DNA of 64,000 nucleotides from Lenzites betulinus (Eukaryota > Basidiomycota > Agaricomycetes > Polyporales > Polyporaceae), in the NCBI GenBank assembly GCA_022264855.1, contig JABYQU010000046.1, positions 62,001-126,000 on the forward strand. Direction: 5' to 3'. A model generated the notes under the pieces. That model was not told the DNA's origin, searched no databases, and worked only from the letters and a program-made list of their open reading frames with translations. The position numbers and the translations under genes are program-made. How positions within the stretch are numbered: the stretch's first letter is position 1; each line of letters starts with the position of its first letter. This document shows, in pieces, positions 1 through 11,924 of the stretch.

Positions 1-2
1 TT

Positions 3-695
3 CCTCCGGATTGGCGTACTCGGTTTCACAACGAACCAAGTATACATTTCCATGAAGCTCAGCGTGTCGCACGTGCTGGCGACATCATTTGTATGTTCGT
101 TTATGAGGCGTCATTGAAGGGCGTTGCCTACGGTGAGTTTTCTGTGTTTTATTCATGCTACGTAAATTAACAAAGTGACGTATCAGCATTTGAATTCGTG
201 CCCACATACATCGTAACAAGCGTCCGGGCTGGCAGTGATTCGGAGCCTAACTCCTGGATCGTCCAGAAGCAGCTGACGGGGGACCCGTTCCCATCTGCCC
301 GCGACAGCAATGCTAATAGTCTGCTCTCGCAAACGATGGCAACATTTGGCCATTACGCACTTGTGCGTCATGGCGTACTCTTCGACAACTTCAAGGGTAC
401 GTACCTTCAGTCGTGGTTGATATTATATTTTCTTATCATCGACTAGGCACATACATGGATCAGAAGTTGATATTCTATAGCTGCAGAACGAATAGGTAAT
501 GTGCGTAATTTCTGTGGGCAACAGCGGACTTATATGTTTTTATATAGTGCGGAGGTGCCTAGTGCCTACATTGATGATGGCGGTGCCGCCGTCATTAATG
601 GTTTCGTCACCGAGCATGAGTGCAACAACTTATGTATGGCACTCAACCTTGCTCCGCTCTCGATTATCACCGACCCCGATGTTATTGAACTATGA
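3..695 (+). CDS. Unrecognised protein, 3' part (5' end outside window)
   Basis: I see four exons with consistent phases: up to 132, 187-396, 447-495 and 548-695, each joined by a GT..AG intron (GTGAGT, GTACGT and GTAATG donors). The joined frame stays open for about 178 residues and stops with TGA at 693-695. The visible C-terminal part has no signal peptide, membrane segment or motif I know. A region around residues 45-110 rich in V, S, N and D (for example PTYIVTSVRAGSD) could be a beta-rich domain. The start and most of the protein lie left of the window. Function unknown. Splicing support is good because three introns all restore the frame. Confidence 0.5.
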
Positions 696-874
696 ATTCT
701 TGCACTGTTATGATATTTCATGGATATGGACAGCCTCTACGTACTTATGCTCTTTTGACTTACACTTCTCGTTACATCGCTACAGTTAATCCTAAACCAC
801 TCGCTAATATCATTCCCGCTTTATAGTAGTAGTTATATCATACTAATGCGCCATCATATTTTGTATACAAACTA

Positions 875-3323
875 TCACTCTGCTGGGAATAGAAGTGTGA
901 CTGGTATCTTCCAAGGATGGTGCCCACGGCGCTCAAGGAGCTTCACTGTTAGTCGGTTACGCCGTTTAACCATCTCATCCAAGAAAAATGTGTAGCGCAC
1001 TGCATCCATCTCTCGCACCACCGCCATAAACCCGCCAAACCAAGCATTGGTTTCTTCACAGATCGAAGTGTTTACACGCCATCGATCGCCATCCACAAGG
1101 TCCGGAAACGCTGCCGGATTGCAGTATTGTTGGCATTGTGTGTCGGTGATGCGGTGCTTCGACTTGAAATGGAATACATCGACGGGAAGACCAGTGTTGT
1201 TGAAATAGGTGTCGCTGGTTGCATTCAGGTGCTCCCGGAGCCTGCAGTTATTGTCGTAGATAAAGATCTCCGGCAGTGACTGAGGTGTAGGAAAGACAGC
1301 CTTGAGATGCTCCTGTTGATACTTATGTTATCAATTGATATGCAGCGAGTGGGCCTGGACATACCTTGACACCACTAACAGCCTCGGACCCGAAAAATGT
1401 TGCGCGCGAAAGGATAATACCGCATGGACGCTCGATGAGCTGTTCATTATGAGTTCGACGCCGCCCAAAACGGGCTTTGACACCGCGCAATTTAGCACTT
1501 GCGGGGTCCGGATCCTTTCCGATACACTGCGAGTCATTCGCCCCGGGCCCAATCGTTGTACCCGCAGCTTCCAGTTCAGCGAACGAAATCGAGATCCTTC
1601 CCAAGGGGACATCGTCCCGAATGCCCGCATTGGGTAACCCCGGCGTGAGAGTCTCAGAAGCCACAGTCGAGTCCTCAAACTGACCAGTGACGATAACCTC
1701 CCCATCGTCGTCCCCCGGAGTCGGTGGTATGTCGAGTGTAAGGTCATTAGCGGGTGTCGTCTCCTCTGCTGGCTTTGGTTCCTCTGGTACGCACACACCG
1801 CTCGCCCGAAGACGAGCACGAAGTTGATGGATGGCGCGGAAGCTGTCTGCGTCTTTGCGGTATGCGTTCTCAAGCGACCGGTGGATCGGTATATTGCATG
1901 TCTGAAAGCCATGCTCGCGCGGCCTGTTACACTCGGTCACAGCGCAGAGGCTTGCTAGGTTTGCGTGCACAGGGCAATATATGTGATTTCGGGAGAGGAG
2001 ATTGACCTTGCAATCATGGACTGCGCAACACGGCCGTCCCATTGAGAGGCCGTCTCCTACGGCATATTGCACCTTTACTGAATCAATAATTAACGTTGTC
2101 AGTATCCCTTCCGGAAATGTGCTCTCTTTACATACCAAATTGACCATCTTCGGCCTGGCGAACCACAAAGCAGAGGTCGCAGGCGTGATTCCATTCCTCC
2201 TGCCCGATCCCTTCCATAAGCTTGTTCCGTTCTGCCAGTACGAACGCCAGCCTATCCCGTTGCGTTGGGCAGTCATGAGGAAGTTCGAGACAAGCTTGAT
2301 GCTCTGCCTTGTCGAGAAGGAGTGAGTACAGCAAAAAGCCATTCATAGCCAGGTCGCCGGTCATCTCAAGCGAGTAAGGCCATTCGGATTCCAGTGTCGT
2401 CGAGTTCATGTTGAAAGCGAGCGGGTTATTTCGACGAAAAGCATCAACGGGCGAGAGGGATGTATTGTAAATTCGAGCACAGTTGTGTGCGGACATCCTG
2501 AGCATATATTCGGAATCTACTCTATGTATATACACGAAAGGAGAAACTTACCACCCGAGCATCATCATGTTCCCAAAAAGCTCCAAGACCGATGATTCAA
2601 TGAAGAAATGCATTGACACTTGTACTATGGAGGGCGGGGGACCGTGATAGTACGTGCGAATAGACCTCGATTTGTCAACCGAATAGTTGTGGTGATAGCG
2701 GCACCGACAAGCTATAGAACAATCAGTACAGCTGGTTTTATATATGAAGGCATGGTAGACTTACCGTGACAGTAAAGCGATGTTGTATGAACTGGGAGCG
2801 CGCCGTCACGGAGGGTGAACAAGGTAGCACGGTAGGAGGTGGGTTCCGTCAATGTCATAACATCATTGCTCTGACGGTAGTTTGGACACTCCGGGCGGAG
2901 GCAAACTCGTGTGGGGGGGAAAAGATCACCATAACCTATATTCAGATAGATGTTTAACAGAGAAATAAGGGGATGCTTGACATACTCACCTATACCACGC
3001 TGGAGGCCGTGCTTCCGGAACATCTCCACATCCTCCCTCGTTGCTTGAGCACCACTATCGGTCCAGACTGCATTCTTGAGCGCGTACCAGTACCAGTTAA
3101 CCTCAGTCAAGCTCTTATGAAGCGAAGCTCCGATGAATTCAAGAACATGGGGCGGGAGGAGAGGGGGAGGCTGCCTTATGTCGAGCAGAGAGTGCTCGAT
3201 ATGTGGGCGCAAAAGCTTAGCGAGTCGAATGAAACCAGCAGCATGGTCCACAGGAATATCACCCAGGTGAGGCGTTATAGTGATCAACTCAGAGATGTCT
3301 CGTAGAGTAAGCATACGGCGCAC
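875..3323 (-). CDS. CxC5/CxC6 cysteine-cluster protein associated with KDZ transposons
   Basis: Reading from the 3323 (or 3314) ATG, the first exons give a CxC5-type cluster: CLRPECPNY, then a T/L-rich strand, SLYC at the exon end, then across an intron ACRCRYHHNY and RTYYHGPPP. The next exons (about 2535-2130) are alpha-helical. After them comes a CxC6-type cluster (CCAVHDCK, YCPVHANL, CAVTECNR, HIPIH-like) at about 2050-1850, a low-complexity acidic/proline linker, and a conserved C-terminal block (RPCGIILSRATFFGSEAV, YDNNCRLREHL, FHFKSKH, WRVNTSICEETNAWFGG). In basidiomycetes this domain pair is found in proteins associated with Kyakuja-Dileera-Zisupton (KDZ) DNA transposons. No KDZ transposase ORF is present next to it here. 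Its biochemical role is not established; DNA or target binding by the zinc-like clusters is inference. No lesion was seen. Confidence 0.75.
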
Positions 3324-3472
3324 AACGATGGATAGAGCTCAGAGGATAATCAATACGAGGCGTGCGCTGCCGGGAATCTCGATTACATGCATCTAATCTA
3401 ACGCGTTATCGAAGCGCTCGTGGGAGTCCCAGGGAGTCCCAGGGAAGTTGGGTCCCAGCGGGTCCGATGTTC

Positions 3473-5692
3473 TCAGAAGTTGTCGTCGGAGGTACGTACC
3501 GACTCGGCGAGCACGTCGGTCATGCGTAATACGTCCGTACGGAGGTCGTCAGGGATGCAGAGGAGCACACCGTCAGAGACATCGTAGGCGAGTCGGTGCA
3601 TGACCCCCAAGAGAGCCCAAGCATAGATTGTGATCCGAGCCCTATCTTCAGTGAATACGTTCACGAGGGTGCGGGCCAGCGCAGCAAGAACGTCCCGCAC
3701 GTAGGCTTTAACAGTCTCCAGGTCATCCCTGGGAAGCGAGGATGCCAGTGCGCGATCTGCACCCTCCAAGAAGCCGTTGACGGTCGATAGGTACCATGAA
3801 TGAGCGGCCTTCACTTCGTCCGAAGCCGCCGCCACAAGGCATTGCTCTTTAAGGCGGACTCCGCGATAGGTGGTCTTGAGCGCTGGTCACGACAGTGAAT
3901 CAGCACACGCGAGTCTCGTCAGAAATTCCCGTCTTACCTGGAAGTAATAGGCTCGTCAGCGGGTTTGGGGGGTGACCGACGGTGGTATCAAGCAGCGTTC
4001 GTCGTTTCGTGCCCAGTAGATATTGGTCGATGCCCTCCGTGGTCTTGTCCTCGGTGCCCTGCATATGGCCGATAAGTGCGTTGAGAGCAGACAGTGCCCA
4101 CTCTGCGTCGGCCGCCTGCATAGTCGACGACCATAGTCCACATTTAAAGTAGACAGCCAAGGCGGTCTCTTGGTCGTCTTCCAGAGATAAGCCACTGCGA
4201 TACTTGCACAGGATGACGAGGAGCCACAAAAGCAGCTGATGATTGCAGAATGCGAGGGGGCCGTCCCAGCAGTCCGCCGCAGCGCCAAAGTGCTCTCCGG
4301 CGGATTTGTGAAGCTGTCGGAAGTAAAAGACGACATCCTCGTGATAGAAGTCCATGAGGCACACGCTCGCGGCGGAGAGCGCGTCGGGGTGTAGCGTTAT
4401 GTTGTACGCCTCGACGAGCGACTGTATGTCCAAGTCGCCCGCACGCTTCTCGATGGCCGACCGTTCGCGCCCCTGCCATGTCTGTTTGCGGGCCACCCGC
4501 CTCTTCGGCGGCGCTTTGACACTAGTATCCCTCAGGCGTATCATCATGTCTACGAAGCGTCCCGTCGCGGTCCGTGCTTGTGCCGCCATTGTCTGCCAGA
4601 GCGAATGGAGCATGCGGATGTGAGATGTGAGATACGAGCAGCTTTGACTGAAGAGAGGGAGAAGGGTCGTGAACAGAGTGAACACGGCTAGGACACCCAC
4701 GAGGGCCGACGCGATGGCGGCGACGTCGTTGTTGTAGTTCCAGAGCAGTATGAGGAGCCCGGATAGGAAGAAAGCGAGAGCGAGCTGCAGCAGAACCGGA
4801 ATCGTGTTGACGACATCTTCTACGTGCCACGCGCGGAGGTTGTTCAGCCGATGCTGGCGAACTCGTACCGCCGAGCGAGAGGTCCCGGAAACCCCGCTGC
4901 TGTACTCATTCAACCACTGCTTCGCCATGATGCCCACGGACGCCGAGGTGAGGCTCAGGATAAGGCTGGAGAACCACAGCCCGTTAAGCCAGACTGCCCA
5001 GCGAGGGACAGGGGCCGGACTGCTCGCGTCCTGACCTCCGGCACCTGATGATTGGGTGGAATTGACGAAGGGAGGGTTGACTGAGAAGCTCGCGAGTTGC
5101 ACGGATATATGCTGTAGGATGGAGATGGATGGATCTGGTGGGGGAGGCTGGAGGAGCGGGTACGACTGCACACTCAATGTGGTGAGGACAGACGAGAAGA
5201 GACCCGCCTAGAGGCTAGTCTTTAGTAAGCCTGACGGCGGGCGAATGGAAAGGACGTACGAATACGAGGTAGGTGTCTATTTCCTCTTTCCATCGTTTGA
5301 CCATGGCGTCACTGTATGACTCGACCATTGATGCCGCATTAGACCAAGCCTGTTCCTTCTGCTCCGGAGTGAAAACGTTCTTTCTGCGCTTATATACGTC
5401 CTAGACGGTGTTCAGAGGGCCACGGACATGGAATACTACGAGCGACGTACCTCGATGGGAACTTGAGCTGGAATATCAGGACGAGCCTGCGGTGGCGCCT
5501 GTCCCGCGGCTGCATTCTGCTGTAGCAAATTCGAAATACAGCATCAGATATATCAATAGGAAAGATGCTCACAGCCTCTCTATCCGTTGTTGCCGGAGGG
5601 TCGCCTGAAAACAGCCCAGGAAGGGTTGAGGCAGGCGACTGGCGTGCTTCGCTTGCGAGGAACAAGCGGACGGTTTCGTGGGGCTCAGCCAT
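3473..5692 (-). CDS. DUF6535 multi-pass membrane protein
   Basis: Exons run from ATG at 5692 (MAEPHETVRL) through a short exon near 5400-5270 (NVFTPEQKEQAW, then KRWKEEIDTYLVF) into the main exon at about 5190-3940 and a last exon at about 3880-3473. The main exon opens AGLFSSVLTTLSVQSYPLLQ, the usual start of the membrane core of this family. It continues with WAVWLNGLWFSSLILSLTSA, KQWLNEYSSG and two more hydrophobic stretches (TIPVLLQLALAFFLSGLLIL and a valine/leucine-rich one), giving about four transmembrane helices followed by a cytosolic-looking helical tail of about 300 residues. DUF6535 is a large basidiomycete family with no known function. The intron after LLLP (donor GTAAGA near 3938) joins to LKTTYRGVRLKEQ and keeps the frame to the stop at 3473. 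Confidence 0.8.
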
Positions 5693-6744
5693 TGGGAGAT
5701 ATCGGTGGCCGAGGATGTGTGCGGAGAGTGACCAGTGCAGAGCTGAACGTTGAGAGGAGACTAAAAGGCTGTAGGGCAAGCGACACACCGCCAGCGCCCC
5801 TCATCCCGTTATCGGTAAGGTTCGACCCGTTCACAGCACTTCGACCACCCAATGCAGTAGACGCGGCGCTTCTGTCTTCGTGGCGTGCCCGGACACGCCT
5901 ACCTCCTCATATGCGGGCGACCGACATGCGAGGCATCCCTGGGTCACGGGAGGGGAGCGACAAGTGGGAGGGGCGGAGAACACAAAGGTGTCTCTGACGC
6001 TTTCCCTGGTTGTGCGGCATGATCTGCGGGATCGTCGAGTCTGTCACCGCTGCCAGACTGTAGCTTCTGCCGCGGAGCATCGATATGGTGGGAGGTTTGC
6101 GAACGGGCACGCCACCGCACAGGGATCTATTTGCGACAAGAGGTCGTGTCTTCGCGCGACGCGTGTCTGGGCATTCTATACGAGCAGCCTCGTTCATTGC
6201 ACCAGCAGCCTGCGCGTACGCATCGAGCTGCGCAGAATCAGGACGTACGGTCCGGGTAACATGTAGGTTTGAGTCGCAATGCTCTACATGGGACAAGGTG
6301 GGGATAGTTCAGCACATACCTGTACAGAACTTGAAGTCAATACACCCACCTGAGCCCTAGCGGCCGAACATGTAGCCGGCGAATTACCATCTGTAGAGCA
6401 AGCTGGATATATTTTTGACAAGCAATACTTCAGCGCTGCTGGCGATGTTCAGAACGTCGAATGTGCAGTGCTGTTAGCAAGGGTAAGAGCTGAGCTTATT
6501 GTCACTATATGCTTCTGCGAAATTGATGTAGACGAACACACACGTGACCGCGATGGGTCCACATGGCGACTGGCCTGAGCTACGCACCGCGCGCGTTGCC
6601 TCCTCCCTCCATGTCCATGTCCTCATAACGCCCTCATCGACTCTCCGCGCTCCATCCACCCCTGTTCAGCCCTGTTCCACGCTCCCTGTACTCGCCACGC
6701 TCTTTTCGCCCACCCGGCCTTCCCACCCTCTTCGTCTTCACGCC
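5693..6744. other. Intergenic region, no supported gene
   Basis: Several overlapping frames of 60-136 codons are open on both strands (for example 5587-5997 plus and 5907-6296 minus), but none has recognisable motifs, a convincing splice chain or codon bias like the flanking genes. It lies between the DUF6535 start and the start of the gene at 6745, which are divergent, so it probably holds both promoters. Confidence 0.5.
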
Positions 6745-7989
6745 ATGTACACCGTCTTCTTCGCAGCCGTGCTCTTGCAGGGCCTCTTTGTTTCTTCGGT
6801 GCAGGCAACCCTCTATGTGCGTTTCCTCGATCTTCGCAAGCGGCTCACCAGGCTGATCGGCCGTACACAGGTTACGCAACCCAGGGCCGCGTCCTCCTGC
6901 AGTGGTGGAAAGCCATGCACTGTCGAGTGGCTGGACGACGGCACCGCCCCCTTCCTATCGCAAATCGGTCCCTGCTCCGTCGGGCTCTACAACGGAGCGC
7001 ACGTCCTCGTGCAGCAGATAGCTCCCGTGGACATCTCTGCCGTGCACTCGCTCCAGTTCACGGTGAGCTCTCGATGCACCCCGCGGGCTCGGCGTAAGCT
7101 CATCTCGTCATTGCCTCGCAGCCCGATCCTCATGCGGGACCCAACTCCAGCAACTAGTAAGGCTGCGGCTTCCAACGCCCTTCTTGACTGCTAACGTTCC
7201 GCGGCCTGTCATCAGCTACATCAACTTCACTTCCGTCAATCAGGTCGGAAGCCCTCCTGCGCTTTACTCGCAGTTCTCCCCGAACTTTGTGTGAGTGTAC
7301 CTCGTCAACCACGGCTTGACTCGGACTCTGCGCGGGAGCTGATCACATCTATCGCACACAGCCTGCAGTCTATGCTGGGCAGCCTCGAGTCTCCCATCTC
7401 CAGCGATATCGCCCCCATATCCATCCCAGCCTCCGTGCTCTCCGCAACCACAAACGCCATCTCCATTACGGTGACCGTCGGCGCCAGCTCCGGGGCGTCA
7501 AGTGCGACCTCCGTCTCCCCGCCACCGTCGTCCTCGACTTCCGCCAGCGGCGCCTCTTCCACGTCGAACGCCGCATCGGGTTCGTCGAGCCCCTCGTCCT
7601 CTGCGTCCGCATCCGTGTCGTCCGCATCCTCATCTTCTTCAGCCGGCTCCGCAGCGGCGTCGTCCGCATCCAGCGGTGCAAACGCCGCGAGCGACTCTGC
7701 GTCGGCCAGCGGGAGCCCGAGCGCATCGGCGAGCAAAACATCGACGTCGCCATCCGCCACAAATGCCGCCCCGGCCACGACGCTGACCGTCCCTGGCACA
7801 AGCTCGGGGTTCGCCACCACTCGCCCCACCAGCAGCACATCAGCCAGCGGCTCCGCGACGTCTGCCGCGCAGTCTACCGGAGGCGCGTCAGGGAACTCGT
7901 CGAACGGCGCGCGCACGTTGTTCGCGTCGACTTCTTTCCCGGCCTCGTTCGCGTTTGTCGCTGTGTTTTGCTTCGCTATCGTGTTGTGA
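6745..7989 (+). CDS. Secreted Kre9/Knh1-N-terminal-like, Ser/Ala-rich GPI-anchored protein
   Basis: Five exons (6745-6816, 6871-7062, 7122-7156, 7216-7290, 7362-7989) sum to 1002 nt, a 333-residue protein, with every phase consistent. The N-terminus MYTVFFAAVLLQGLFVSS is a signal peptide. Residues about 25-115 have the pattern of the Kre9/Knh1 N-terminal (Ser-Thr-rich GPI-anchored) domain: GGKPCTVEWLDDGTAP, GPCSVGLYNG, then HSLQFT, DPHAGPNSS and YYINFTSVN-like ends. The rest is almost all Ser, Ala, Thr and Gly, as in heavily O-glycosylated wall proteins. It ends in a small-residue site and a hydrophobic tail (FPASFAFVAVFCFAIVL), the signature of a GPI-attachment signal. Likely plasma-membrane or cell-wall located; exact role unknown. 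Confidence 0.85.
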
Positions 7990-8298
7990 TGGATCTCAGG
8001 GCTACGCAGTAGTCAGTCTTGGTCTCGGCCCGTTCTGTCGCATGTTCTATTTCCCGCAGTAGATACCCCCACCCGCTGTTCTTGTCGTTCCACTCGGACC
8101 ATCACCGACACCCCTCACCCGCCCCCACGCGATATCCTCCCTCTGTTCATTAGTAGACTACGGGGTGAGGGACACTTCGCGTATTCCACCATACTAGCGA
8201 CACCTCTCGACGATGTGAATATTGGTATGATTATGCCTTTCGAAATCATGCACTTCATACATCTGGGATGCAAACGCTGGCATAGCAAGAAGTGTGTC

Positions 8299-8369
8299 GC
8301 ATTAATGGGGTAGTGGTAACCTGGGTCGTTGCCATCGACCCGCCGGGGGTTCGATTCCCCCTTAATGCA
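8299..8369 (+). tRNA. tRNA-Gly (anticodon GCC), intronless
   Basis: A 71 nt cloverleaf. The 7 bp acceptor stem is GCATTAA at 8299-8305 with TTAATGC at 8362-8368 and discriminator A. The D-arm is of the GTAGTGGTAAC type seen in eukaryotic tRNA-Gly(GCC). The anticodon stem GGTCG/CGACC encloses the loop TTGCCAT, with GCC at 8331-8333. The T-arm is GGGGG-TTCGATT-CCCCC. The internal A- and B-box promoter elements are therefore present. Confidence 0.95.
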
Positions 8370-8388
8370 CTCAGTTCATGGTGGGAGA

Positions 8389-8393
8389 TTTTT
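8389..8393 (+). terminator. RNA polymerase III T-run terminator of the tRNA gene
   Basis: TTTTT begins 20 nt after the tRNA 3' end, in the expected place for Pol III termination. Confidence 0.75.
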
Positions 8394-8432
8394 GCGTCTT
8401 TGTAGTGTTATTAGTGGAACGCCTCCAATCGC

Positions 8433-8468
8433 TACTAAGTACCAAGTACTAAGTACTAGTAAGTACTA
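8433..8468. repeat. Short imperfect tandem repeat of AAGTACTA
   Basis: About four imperfect 8-9 nt units of the palindromic sequence (A)AGTACT(A) follow one another just after the tRNA gene. A small simple repeat without evident function. Confidence 0.6.
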
Positions 8469-8500
8469 TGTTGACACCCGGCGCACTACTTACATAGAAC

Positions 8501-9240
8501 TTGCGGAAGCGGCTCAGAGTCGAGCACAACATATATAGTACGCCGAGCAACTTGAACTCCCCTCTGTGTGCAGAAACCGCTTTAGATGAGTCGGGCCTTG
8601 TACAGCGTGACTATATGGAGGCTTTGCTTCCCTTAAGCTACGCTCGCTTCAAAACCATGCAGCTTTTTCTGAAGACTTTGCCCCTCTCTGTGCTCGACTG
8701 CCTGGGGAAGTTGACGACGAGGGCTCACGGAGATCATTTCTCTCTAGAATACATCAACAGCTACGCTATGGGCTCAACTGAGGCTGGAGAATCATATAGA
8801 GCTCGAGCGAGCAGCGAGCATTCTAATGCTGCTGGTGATGAAGCTTTGAAGACCGACGCCGTCCTCCTGAGCTGCTTCCCCCTTGATCCAGCTGCTCCAG
8901 ACCTTAATCCTCTTTGCGACCCCGCCACTCATGTCAACAATGTCTTCCCTCTCTCTGTACACCAAGAACGCCTTCACCCGTAGTCTAGTGCCCCCCGCGT
9001 TCAGCACAAGGTGCAAAGTTCAAGCGGTTATCGCAGCACTGTCGATTTACGTACTTACCCTGTGTTATACTAGTGCTCACCCCTTCTATACCTCCAGATC
9101 ATCCGAGAGAACGTGTTCAAGCAGGAGACACAGGAAGACGCCCTCTACTACGCACTCGTCCTCCCCATCTCCAACATAGTGTTAAAAGTCTGCCTCTGGA
9201 AGACTAAAAGACGCCGCTGCCATACTTCAAGTTGGCTATG
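8501..9240 (+). other. Possible gene remnant, unrecognised
   Basis: A 160-codon frame (8501-8983, no ATG at its upstream edge) is followed in another frame at about 9097-9240 by a coding-looking stretch (IIRENVFKQETQEDALYY, then ALVLPISNIVLKVCLWKT). The two cannot be joined with confidence and no start is clear. This could be a decayed gene or one with introns I could not place. No function is offered. The stretch from about 9241 to 10250 shows nothing I can support beyond short open frames. Confidence 0.25.
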
Positions 9241-10250
9241 GCTTTGACCTAATCTGTCGCTTCCCTCCACTCGCCAAACATGTCGCTGCTAGACGCAAGT
9301 ACGACTCGAGAAACACAACTTGAAGACAGCGTTGGTACAGATTCGCTCCATCCCTTGTCCCGGTCTCTTGTCTCCTGCCTGATTGGGAGCGACTCTACCT
9401 ATGCCTGCCGGTTACGAGACTACCGGTACCCATCTGCAAGCACATGGCATCTAGAGTCACGAGGAGCTCAGCAATTCGGCGGATATGCCATTAAGGTAGC
9501 GTCAACCTTGAGCTCGTAGAAGGACCTGGTGTCGGACGGCATGACTGATTGACTACATAGCGAAGGTACGCCTAACTTTAACATCCATGCATTCTCGGCG
9601 TGCCGCTTTCGAGGAGCCGAGCCTTCTTTGTCACTTCCCGTCATGCGCATTCGTCTCCTGCCCCGGATGCGTCTCGCGCTAGCAGCTCTGGATTACATAT
9701 CATCGTACTACGGGCTTATGGCTGACTACCAGACACCCATCGCTGCAGGGACGTCCGGGGTCGTGCCCACCAAGCACGCAAAGCTCAGCACACACACTAC
9801 GCCGGACCGCGGGCTTGCCTGACATCGGATGCCGAAACATGTTCAACGTGGAACGTTGCACGACGGCCGATCCCGGGTTTCGACATCTCAAGCGAGACCC
9901 CGCGTCTTCGCTGCACGTTCACGTACATGAGCCTCGCGAAAGCACGTTCTTATTACGCACTCAAGCTCAGGCTCGCCTCTTACTTAACCAACGCCGTCCC
10001 AGCTGGCGTGCTGCGCAGCGGGGTGGCACCGATCGGACGCTGGCATGCGCGCTGACTGGTCCATTCATTCGGGAGGTGTCGATAGGTAAGACTTGCCGGG
10101 TATATATGCTGTCGGAGCCTCACTCTGAGGACCACCTCGGTCGCCGGCGTCGCCACATTGCAGCTCGTCTCGCCTTCGGCGGGTATCAGCCCTTCGACAT
10201 TCCAGAGGCCCCCATTGTCAACTTCTTCACAACGACGCAGCGCTGCCAAT

Positions 10251-11924
10251 ATGATTGGAACACACAGGAACACCCCCGCCCAGCGTGCATGGCTCATCGA
10301 CGAGGTTGTCCGCAACATCCTCGTGCACGTCCCATCGGTCGGGAGCTCGAGGACGCTCGCAAGCTGTGCGCGTGTCTCTCGTGCGCTCAGCGAGCCCGCG
10401 CTGGACATGCTCTGGTCCAGGATGGTGGACCTCTCCCCCCTCTGCCAGCTGCTTCCCGAAGACAGCCGCCCGAACGGCAATACCACCCACGTAAGTGTCG
10501 AGCTCGCACAACCAGCACGGTGCTCACACGCGGCTCCACGCCTGCTTGCCACTTAGGGCATGTCGCCGTCTCATATAGAAGACACCCACTGGTCGTGCTT
10601 TGGGCGATACGCCCGGCGTGTGCGCAAACTGCATTACCACTGCCGTGAAGGGCCCTCGGAGCGCCTCACCCAGCGCACCTTTGCGGCCCTCGTTCGTCGG
10701 GCGGCGCGCGCGGGCACGCCGCTTCTCCCGCGTCTGGAAGAGCTATCCTGGCTGCAGTCCTCCCAGGACATCACCCCATACCTCCACTTCTTCTCGCCGT
10801 CGCTCCGCCGCGTGACGGTGTACGTCCTCGTTGGCGCTCCGCGCGCGCGAGCCGATCCAGACCTCCTGGAGCGAGGGGACGTAGGTCTGCTTAGCCATTT
10901 GGACGCGCAGTCTCCCGACGTGGAAGAGCTCTCGCTCGAAGGGATAGAGCTCCCGGCGTCGCTCGAGCCGCTTCTGGCGTTCAAGCGGCTGCGGAGCCTC
11001 CGACTGGGCACCGTGGCCGCCTCCGTGTCCGAAATCGTGTCGTATTGCGCGGCGATGCCCACTCTGTCTACCCTCTCCGTCGACCTGACCAACTCCCGCG
11101 CCTCCGCGAGCGGCCTCACCCACGGCCGCAGCTCTGGCACAGTACACAGCGAGTCCGACCTGGCGCTGCATACCCTGCAAGAGCTGCGCGTGATCGGGGC
11201 GCCCTCCACGATCGCGGCCCTCCTGCACGCAGTGCACCCCGACTCCCCGCTGCAACGCGTCGCGCTCTCCATCTCCATCCCCGCGTCCGATCCCGACTCG
11301 GACAGCGGCCCGCGCTGCGCAGAGCTGCTCGCCACGCGCTTCGCCCGCACTCTGCGCTCCGTCCGGGTGCAGTACGCCCGCCAGGCCAGCCGCGCGACGG
11401 CGTTCGCCCACTATGCGCGGCCGCTCCTCCCGCTCAGAGGCCTGCGCGAGTGCCGGATCGCGGTGGCGGGCGACGCCCCCGTGGAGCTGCGCGACGAGGA
11501 CGTGCGGGCGATGGCGGAGGCGTGGCCGGCGCTCGCCGCGCTGGGCGTGACCGTGCGCGCGAGCCCCGCTGCCGGTGGAATGGGGACGGGTCCGGGCATG
11601 GGCGGGGCGGGGCGCCCGTCTGTGTTCTCGCTCGCGGAGTTCGCGCGGCACTGTCCGGACCTCGTCTCGCTGCGCTTGCCCGTGCACCAAGCGGTCCCCC
11701 TGCACGACGAGGCGCGGCTTGGGGGCCTGCGTGATGAGGGGAGTGCTGGGGGGGTGCACGGGCTGCGCGAGGTGTGGCTCGACGGGGCGTGGTTCGCACA
11801 GGAGGACTCGGAGCGGGTGCGGCGGTTCTTCGCGCGGACGTTTCCGCGTGCAGATTTGCGTCCGATGGTGAATGCGGGGGTGTTGTGTGAACGCAACTTG
11901 CCGAGTGTGTGTGCTACAGCGTGA
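10251..11924 (+). CDS. F-box/LRR-like protein
   Basis: Two exons, 10251-10490 and 10557-11924, are joined by a 66 nt GTAAGT..TAG intron, giving 535 residues. Residues about 10-55 (QRAWLIDEVVRNILVHV, then RTLASCARVSRALSEPALDML) match the basidiomycete F-box: a W/LxxEV helix, then LASCARVSRAL and a helix ending in LW. The rest is a run of leucine-rich strands and helices (LEELSWLQ, VEELSLEGIELP, LRSLRLG, LQELRVIGAP, LRECRIAV, LVSLRLPVH), as in substrate-binding LRR regions. The family links targets to SCF ubiquitin ligases through Skp1; the target is unknown. A glycine-rich insert (GMGTGPGMGGAG) near residue 425 is probably a surface loop. It is not close in sequence to the three F-box genes at 22, 52 and 55 kb. 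Confidence 0.85.

Noticed and set aside
3421..3450. Short tandem CCCAGGGAGT-like repeat
   Set aside because: Only two units plus a partial one; too short to mean anything.
5587..6296. Overlapping frames of 129-136 codons between DUF6535 and the wall protein
   Set aside because: No motifs, no splice chain, frames on both strands at similar length; chance in GC-rich DNA.
7305..7916. 203-codon minus-strand acidic frame
   Set aside because: Antisense of the Ser/Ala-rich wall protein, whose five exons join in phase and have a signal peptide and GPI tail.
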